A stretch of 11,679 bases of DNA from Euperipatoides rowelli (taxonomy: Eukaryota; Onychophora; Udeonychophora; Euonychophora; Peripatopsidae). A program made the translations under genes and the position numbers. Shown here piece by piece: positions 7,508 through 11,679 of this stretch (the stretch's first letter is position 1; every line of letters begins with the position of its first letter). The notes under the pieces are model-generated. The model was not told the DNA's origin and made no database searches. It saw only the letters and a program-made list of their open reading frames with translations. The stretch lies in assembly GCA_003024985.2 (NCBI GenBank), contig PXIH01S0015890.1; one strand, given 5' to 3'.

Positions 7508-7861
7508 TTAAAAAATGATGGATAAATGAGAGCCATCTTCAAAAGAATCAACACATATGGTATATATTTCGGAATTAATATTAAGTAAAATTGATGTTTT
7601 TATTAAAAGTTTGAAGGTATGAAAAAATTGAATTCATGATTCTCAAAGAATTAGCATATGGAATTTTAAGCAGTGATGTAGTAGTTTTTTATCCGGAGAC
7701 TTGATCTTGCATGGGAGGACAGTATTGGGTAAATGTTTTGAGGAATTTAAGGTGAAAATTTTATGAATTGAAATTCTTAATTTCTTTAAGGAATCTAGTG
7801 ATAAATGTTTGAGGGAGTTGGCTGTGCTTTCATATTCCTTTCCAATTATTATTCTAAGTGC
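7508..7861 (-). pseudogene. LINE ORF2 C-terminal fragment
   Basis: The minus frame runs from the GCA codon at 7861 to TAA at 7508-7510, interrupted by TGA at 7643-7645 and 7634-7636. It begins ALRIIIGKEYESTANSLKHL and continues SLDSLKKLRISIHKIF and HLPNTVLPCKIKSPDKKLL. A(L)RIIxG near the start of the RT C-terminal domain, followed by a leucine-rich SLxxLxxLR segment, is typical of CR1/L2/jockey LINEs. It joins the RT core abruptly near 7862, with the expected thumb region missing, so an internal deletion is likely. It is the longest unbroken stretch of the element (72 codons). Confidence 0.8.
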
Positions 7862-8640
7862 TCAATTTTGAACTATTTCAATACCATTGTCTAGTTTTTT
7901 TTTCAAAGATGGGTGATTCTTTGACAATGACAGCAGTGTTTTTATTTAAAATACATCTCCAAGATAAATTGACATATTTCAAAGTACCATCAACGTCTTT
8001 AGCGATATTTACCATTATCACCACTTGTGCTTGTAAAGGTATGCCACTTGTGCTTGTAAATATTTTTAATGGATTTGTGGTACTACTTTTTAGCATTTGT
8101 CTCTTTGGTGGAGGAAGAGCATATCCATTTAATGGAGAAAGTTGATGGATTCATTTTAATGAATTTTGGAAAAAATATCACATGGTCAACATTATCAAAA
8201 GTCTTTTTATAGTTAGTAATCAATGTGCATGCTGTATTGGATGGATCTTGTAAATTTCTACATTATTCTATCAATGAATATAGATATTTGTAACTGATCT
8301 TCCTATAATCCCTCCAAATTTTTGGGAATTTATTAGGGTGGATATTTGCCATAAAAATGATTTAATATTAATCTTTCACAGTTGTTGACTATTGGTGATG
8401 AAATGGATATAGGGTGAATGTTATCTGGGAAAAAAAGGTTTATTATTTTTAGGAATAGGGACTAGATAAGTCATTTTTCACAAATCCGGGCAAATTCCCT
8501 GCGTAAAGAAATAATGAAGAGGTGAGAAATAGGTTTAGCTATGATAGTGGTATATTTTTTATAAACGAAAGGGGAAACATCAAATGATGAAGAGGATCCA
8601 TGTTCCTTTAGATGAGTTAAAGCAATGTAAACTTCATAGA
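7862..8640 (-). pseudogene. LINE reverse transcriptase core, frameshifted and inactive
   Basis: RT blocks can be read in order on the minus strand but in changing frames. They are HLKEHGSSSSFDVSPFVYK (8640-8560), LVPIPKNNK (about 8465-8440), PISISSPIVNNCERLILN (8413 downward), KFGGIIGRSVT (about 8315), KTFDNVDHVIFF with the motif A aspartate at 8194-8196, TSGIPLQ and DVDGTLKYV (near 7990). After KYV the expected DD is lost and NLS follows, so the catalytic YxDD box is destroyed. A 17-bp direct duplication (8021-8037 and 8044-8060) further breaks the palm. A 72-codon minus frame (7878-8096) is the largest intact piece; the 95-codon plus-strand ORF over it is its antisense shadow. Confidence 0.8.
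8021..8060. repeat. 17-bp direct duplication inside RT
   Basis: CCACTTGTGCTTGTAAA occurs at 8021-8037 and again at 8044-8060, a 23-bp period. It lies between the SGIPLQ block and the lost YxDD of the reverse transcriptase and looks like a local slippage duplication. Confidence 0.7.
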
Positions 8641-9030
8641 TAGTAATTTATAGAATACCGTAATTGAGATATCATCATCGACTAGGTGTTGGATGGGATT
8701 AAAGGGTTTATGAAAATTTGCTAGTTGTTTTAAGAAAGATAAAATAGAAAGTTCAGTTTCATTGGTTGTCGTATCTGGAAATTTGATTGAGTGTAAGGAA
8801 TTAGTTATTGGTTTTAGAGTTAATTGATAGGAGTCAATCTATTTCAAAGGCAATATGATCGGTAATTTCTTTTACAACAATGTGACAAGGGAAGTAGTTC
8901 GGTTTGATGATAACGCTTATTGAATCAATTGGTGGATAATTTTGAATGGTTGCTTGATTTTTTTTATGTAGAATGAGATGCAACCCCCATGAGTTTTGTC
9001 ATCTCTATTTCTAAATCTATGGATTACTTT

Positions 9031-9190
9031 GTAACTTTAAAGGCTTCAAATTGCTCTTCTTTGATCAATGGCTCAGTGAAAATGGCTATATCTGGGGATG
9101 ATTCAGAAATAGTGGCTTCTAGCTGATCAGCTTATTCTTTATAGATCTGCTGCTTGAGAAAAGTAGTGATTTTTCGTTTGAGGGCATATT
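9031..9190 (-). pseudogene. LINE endonuclease N-terminal fragment
   Basis: On the minus strand, RSIKNKL is followed, after a 1-base shift, by DQLEATISESSPDIAIFTE and PLIKEEQFEAFKVTK before TAA near 9028-9030. The pattern N-x-RSLxNKLxxLxxxIxxxxPDIxxxTE is the opening of the AP-like endonuclease of CR1/jockey-type LINEs, with the catalytic glutamate in the TE pair. The remaining endonuclease up to the RT is mostly missing or unreadable (8640-9030). A 45-codon open piece further upstream (about 9470-9330, containing IDLIESTPHSTDSSIINFV) may be ORF1 or linker sequence of the same element. Confidence 0.7.
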
Positions 9191-9480
9191 ATGAAGTTAT
9201 TTCTGTTAATCCTATGATTTTTATATAATTTTATTCTAGTATGTTGAATTGATACACTGTTTCTATTTGAAAAATGCTAAGTTCAGAGCTAATAATTGTA
9301 TTTGAAATTTTTTTGTTGATAGCTAGGATAAGTGTAGGGAAATTTTCGCCCAATCTATATAATGAAGGTTAACAAAGTTAATAATTGAAGAATCAGTAGA
9401 ATGTGGTGTAGATTCTATTAAATCTATGATTTCAAAAGCAATATTATTAAACTCAGTAATGATGCCACAGTAAAAATTTA

Positions 9481-9624
9481 CCCTCAACCAAAAAACAAAT
9501 ATCTGCCATAAAAATAATAATAATAATAATCAACTAATAATAATAATAAAATAAAAATAACTAAAATCAACTAATTTAAAATTAATTAAATGGAAATAAT
9601 AATACAAATATGTTTGGTTGAGGG
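9481..9624. mobile_element. small inverted-repeat element with AAT-rich core
   Basis: CCCTCAACCAAA (9481-9492) is perfectly inverted at 9613-9624 (TTTGGTTGAGGG), and the match goes on imperfectly as CAAATAT. The 144-bp unit has an almost purely A/T interior including an AAT microsatellite. No target duplication is evident. It sits at the 5' boundary of the LINE and could be a tiny MITE or a foldback around an expanded microsatellite. Confidence 0.6.
9513..9549. repeat. AAT microsatellite
   Basis: Two runs of AAT/ATA triplets (9513-9530 and 9536-9549), separated by CAACT, inside the small inverted-repeat element. Confidence 0.8.
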
Positions 9625-9670
9625 CTGGGCTGATCCCATCCATAACCCGACTCAATGAGAAAATGCAAAT

Positions 9671-9950
9671 CAAGTGTCTAGAAACTGGCTGAATAATGCA
9701 CATTTACTGCACTTTTGACATCTTCACATGTATTTTCGTCATTACTGTAGGGCTGCTGGAAAATGGATCAAAATTCTCGAATCTATCAAAAAAAATATTA
9801 TTTTATATCTAGATTATCATAGGGTTGTGGCAAAGTGAGTTTAATATGTAGTTGGAGTTAGGGTTCAGGATTGTGGTAAGGTTAGGACTGTAAATAAAAA
9901 AATCAAAGCTGCTATCAATGTGGATTATTGGTCCCATTACTAGACTCTTG
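9671..9950 (-). mobile_element. MITE, copy 1 of the CCTAACC-core family (inverted)
   Basis: The left end CAAGTGTCTAGAAACTGG and the right end, in reverse complement CAAGAGTCTAGTAATGGG, form imperfect terminal inverted repeats. They continue to AATAATGCACATT and AATAATCCACATT (about 34 bp). In reverse complement the interior matches the MITE at 10604-10998 over most of its length: GATAGCAGC, CCTAACCTTAC, CCCTAACTCCAACTACAT, CAACCCTATGATAATCTAGA, GAAAATACATG. The two are thus diverged copies in opposite orientation. It has no coding capacity. A clear target duplication is not seen. Superfamily is unassigned. Confidence 0.75.
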
Positions 9951-10603
9951 TATTCAAATCTTACTTTGTTAATTTTATGTGTAAAGAATATACTTCAATA
10001 TCACAAGATTTTTTTGGTGAAAGACAAAAGCAAGTCAAATAAAAAGGAGACAGCATGAGTGTGCAAACATAAACTGATCAAAATACAGATCTTTTATTTA
10101 AAATGTTTTTGTACAAATGTTTGAAATTATCAGAAGTTTTTGTGCCAACGTAGAAATTTGTAAATGTTTAGTGGTATGGCTCCAATGTCTTTCGAAAATT
10201 TGCCAGTCGAAAATAAGAAACTCTGTTGCAAAACGACGTCTTAATATGGATGTTGATGAACAACAAAGTGGAGCATGTTTTACAAGAAATAAAATTGTCA
10301 ATGCCTTGGTTCGTTAAACAACATCAAAACAATGAACAAACATTGGTGATAACTTGCCAAATATTGTCTAGTGAGAACTTTTAAATAACAAGCAAAATAA
10401 CCATTTTTGCCAAATTTCATTTCTTTAGGAATATAATTTGTTAACTTAAAATTATTTATTTAGTTTATTTATTTACATTCAATACTACAAATCAATTTCT
10501 ATTTAAATTCTTGAGATACAGTGCACAACTGATCTACTAAGGCGTGTTCATCAATAGATTTTTTGTTTGTCTCATTAATATTATTTGTACCTGATCATGT
10601 GAA
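9951..10603. other. inter-MITE stretch with ambiguous open frames
   Basis: Between two MITEs lies a patch at 10098-10317 that is open on both strands: 66 codons plus (SVAKRRLNMDVDEQQSGACF) and 67 codons minus (LRRRFATEFLIFDWQIFERH). It is richer than its flanks and may be a remnant of a gene or transposase, but no family or orientation is recognised. A possible terminal exon is described at 10499-10590. Confidence 0.3.
10499..10590 (-). CDS. possible terminal exon (unrecognised gene)
   Basis: On the minus strand, after an acceptor-like CACATGATCAG (intron ending 10591), 29 codons stay open. They read TNNINETNKKSIDEHALVDQ and LCTVSQEFK before TAG at 10501-10499. The upstream frame is closed by TGA three codons before, so a splice is needed. 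AATAAA-type signals follow on the same strand at about 10475-10462. The residues are hydrophilic and protein-like. The upstream intron would contain the MITE at 10604-10998. No link to the open frame at 10993-11266 can be shown. Alternative: a chance frame. Confidence 0.22.
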
Positions 10604-10998
10604 TGAGCACCTAGAAACTGGAAGGCCTAAGTCCCATTTAGTCACATGATCAAGATGGATAGCAGCCTTAATGTTTTTGTTTACAATCCTAACCTTACAT
10701 CTACCCTGACCCTAACTCCAACTACATGTTAAATCCACTATGCCCCAACCCTATGATAATCAACANCCTATGATAATCAACACTCCTAACCTTACCGTTA
10801 CCCTGAACTTTAACTCCAACTATATGTTAAATCTACTATGCCCCAACCCTATGATAATCTAGAGGTGAAATATTCGTTTTTGATCGATTTTGATAATTTT
10901 GACACCACTTCCATCGGCCAATTCCGTCATGAAGAAAATACATGCACAGATGTTAAAAACACGGTAAAATGGGACTAAGGCCTTCCATGTGATCACTT
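10604..10998 (+). mobile_element. MITE, copy 2 of the CCTAACC-core family
   Basis: TGGAAGGCCTAAGTCCCATT (from 10619) is inverted near perfectly at 10967-10987 (one mismatch). Weaker terminal similarity extends outward to about 10604 and 10998, by comparison with copy 1. The interior carries two tandem copies of a ~99-bp module: CCTAACCTTACATCTACCCT then CCCTAACTCCAACTACATG at 10688, and CCTAACCTTACCGTTACCCT then TTTAACTCCAACTATATG at 10787. Each ends CCCCAACCCTATGATAATC. Copy 1 has only one module. One N lies at 10766, at the module junction, where assembly may be imperfect. No coding capacity; no clear target duplication. The stop of the neighbouring minus-strand frame (10993-10995) lies in its right edge. 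Confidence 0.8.
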
Positions 10999-11266
10999 AA
11001 TTTCATAGACGAACAATAAGTTAGTCTTCCACAAATAACCACATGGTATATCACGAGCAGCAAAATACTCAATCATAATAAAATAATTAGCATGCTTTAT
11101 ATAACAATAATTCCGTTGGCAATTGCGTAAAAAAAATTGTTGATATAGGAGAATATTTGACAAGACAGTGGCATTATCAAAATACAGCATTAGTCCTTTC
11201 AGGTAAGGGACTCGTGCAGTGATTCTGTAAGGAATATTCATATAATGTTCTCTCCATAGATTGTAG
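10993..11266 (-). pseudogene. 90-codon open frame: host exon or piggyBac transposase remnant
   Basis: On the minus strand a good acceptor (CTTTTTTTATCAG, ending 11267) precedes a frame open for 90 codons to TGA at 10995-10993. It begins YNLWREHYMNIPYRITARV, then PYLKGLMLYFDNATVLSN and ILLYQQFFLRNCQRNYCYIK. The first 45 codons look genuinely coding; the rest is more AT-driven and has no obvious donor. VPYLKGxxLYFDN...S..LL faintly resembles the second catalytic block of piggyBac transposases (LxxxGxHLYMDNxxTSxxLxxxL), where the aspartate of YFDN would be catalytic. A GTVR-like continuation is not clear. The frame ends inside the edge of the MITE at 10604-10998, so the true 3' part may have been displaced by that insertion. 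The alternative is an unrelated terminal exon. An internal ATG (11241) is not needed as a start. Confidence 0.35.
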
Positions 11267-11292
11267 CTGATAAAAAAAGAAAATAATTACTA

Positions 11293-11570
11293 GTGTCTGG
11301 ATCTCAGACCTACCATTGTCAAGCAGCCTATTAGACGATCTACTAATCTTAACCGTAGGCTACACTGACCTAAACTTCAACATGAATATAATAGCAAATT
11401 AAAGGATCTCTAACCTTAACAGCATACAGAACCTAACTCCAAATTAAATATTAAAGCATAAATAAATAAAATAACAGCCAATCAGAGGTCGGCTTGCATT
11501 CTATCTGCAAGCCGACCTCTAATTGGCTGTTTTGGGGCTGTATGCCAATGGTAGGTCTGAGATCCAGACA
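11293..11570. mobile_element. MITE, related copy 3, with TA target site
   Basis: TGTCTGGATCTCAGACCTAC on the left (from 11294) is inverted at 11550-11569. The repeat continues as CATTGNCANNCAGCC, giving about 43 bp of imperfect terminal inverted repeat. TA dinucleotides flank it (11291-11292 and 11571-11572), within an extended TTACTA/TAGTAA. The interior includes AATCTTAACC...CACTGACC...CTTCAACATG and CTCTAACCTTAACAG...GAACCTAACTCC, two degenerate relatives of the module in the MITEs at 9671 and 10604. The terminal repeats differ from those elements, so this is a related but distinct subfamily. TA duplication is compatible with Tc1/mariner-type mobilisation but is only two bases. Confidence 0.75.
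11473..11531. repeat. near-perfect 26-bp hairpin inside MITE copy 3
   Basis: AACAGCCAATCAGAGGTCGG-CTTGCA (11473-11498) pairs with its inverse at 11506-11531 with a single mismatch, around a 7-nt loop (TTCTATC). It is much more GC-rich than its surroundings. If transcribed from either strand it would fold into a compact ~59-nt stem-loop. Confidence 0.85.
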
Positions 11571-11679
11571 ATAGTAAAAAATCTCTACGTTGTCATCGCA
11601 GATATTCTCAACACACAATTTTTATATAAATTAATAATACCTTTAACTGCGGCTTAAAATCCACGATGGAAGCAACAAT

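Larger units (their letters stand above)
7388..9478 (-). mobile_element. decayed non-LTR retrotransposon (endonuclease + RT LINE)
   Basis: Read on the minus strand, fragments of a LINE ORF2 appear in the correct order. First comes an apurinic-type endonuclease start (RSIKNKL / DQLEATISESSPDIAIFTE, about 9170-9060). Then follow the RT finger region (SSSFDVSPFVYK near 8580, LVPIPKNNK near 8450, PISISSPIVNNCERLILN near 8390), palm motif A (KTFDNVDHVIFF, 8170-8205), SGIPLQ and DVDGTLKYV (8065-7985), and a C-terminal segment (ALRIIIGKEYES, 7861-7508). The EN-RT order and these motifs place it among CR1/L2/jockey-like LINEs. The 3' end appears to be a short AT-rich UTR with AATAAATG and a TAATAATAAT tail at about 7400-7388. 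It is dead: many stops and frameshifts, most of the endonuclease deleted, and the YxDD motif replaced. It points opposite to the plus-strand islands and lies between an AT-rich stretch and a cluster of MITEs. Confidence 0.85.

Noticed and set aside
7858-8145. 95-codon plus-strand ORF, the longest in the window
   Set aside because: It is antisense to the reverse transcriptase fragments, whose motifs read clearly on the minus strand.
10117-10317. 66-codon plus-strand ORF as a gene
   Set aside because: The opposite strand is equally open and no family, splice site or start context favours either; kept only as an ambiguous island.
10685-10862. Telomere-like CCCTAA tracts
   Set aside because: The CCTAACC/CCCTAAC words belong to a ~99-bp module inside a MITE and are not short-period tandem telomeric repeats.

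Overview
The window looks like a strongly AT-rich, gene-poor stretch of an invertebrate animal nuclear genome. No bacterial or organellar gene organisation is visible: there are no operons, no Shine-Dalgarno-led ORFs, and no tRNA or rRNA genes. Instead there are GT-AG-bounded exon-like islands, decayed non-LTR retrotransposon sequence, several short terminal-inverted-repeat elements (MITEs), minisatellites, AT microsatellites and long homopolymers. Two N bases (410 and 10766) suggest a draft assembly. The phylum cannot be fixed from this sequence alone.

Layout from left to right. A TTAA-flanked, piggyBac-like MITE lies at 269-552, with a small possible first coding exon beside it on the minus strand (565-645). 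From 1250 to about 2440 there are richer, coding-like islands on the plus strand, one resembling the C-terminal part of a tyrosine recombinase; these look like a decayed gene or element. From 3415 to 4213 there is a long foldback (two arms of about 300 bp) ending in a hAT-like terminus. The best-supported host-gene feature is a minus-strand internal exon at 4380-4533 with good splice sites on both sides. A ~78-bp minisatellite follows in two blocks (4574-4837 and 5562-5872), split by about 724 bp of unrelated sequence. A possible plus-strand terminal exon lies at 6413-6481.

From about 7388 to 9478 the minus strand carries a heavily mutated LINE of the endonuclease plus reverse transcriptase type, broken by frameshifts, stops and deletions. 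Directly upstream of it are a small AAT-rich inverted-repeat element (9481-9624) and three related MITEs (9671-9950, 10604-10998, 11293-11570). The MITEs share a core minisatellite of the CCTAACCTTAC...CCCTAACTCC type. Between the last two MITEs is a 90-codon minus-strand open frame behind an acceptor-like site, either a host exon or a piggyBac transposase remnant.

No intact gene is complete within the window, and the coding pieces cannot be shown to belong together. Most of what can be read is mobile-element history: insertion, inversion, decay and nested repeats, with at most a few exons of flanking or intronic host genes. All calls rest on reading the bases by eye, without alignment or database support.
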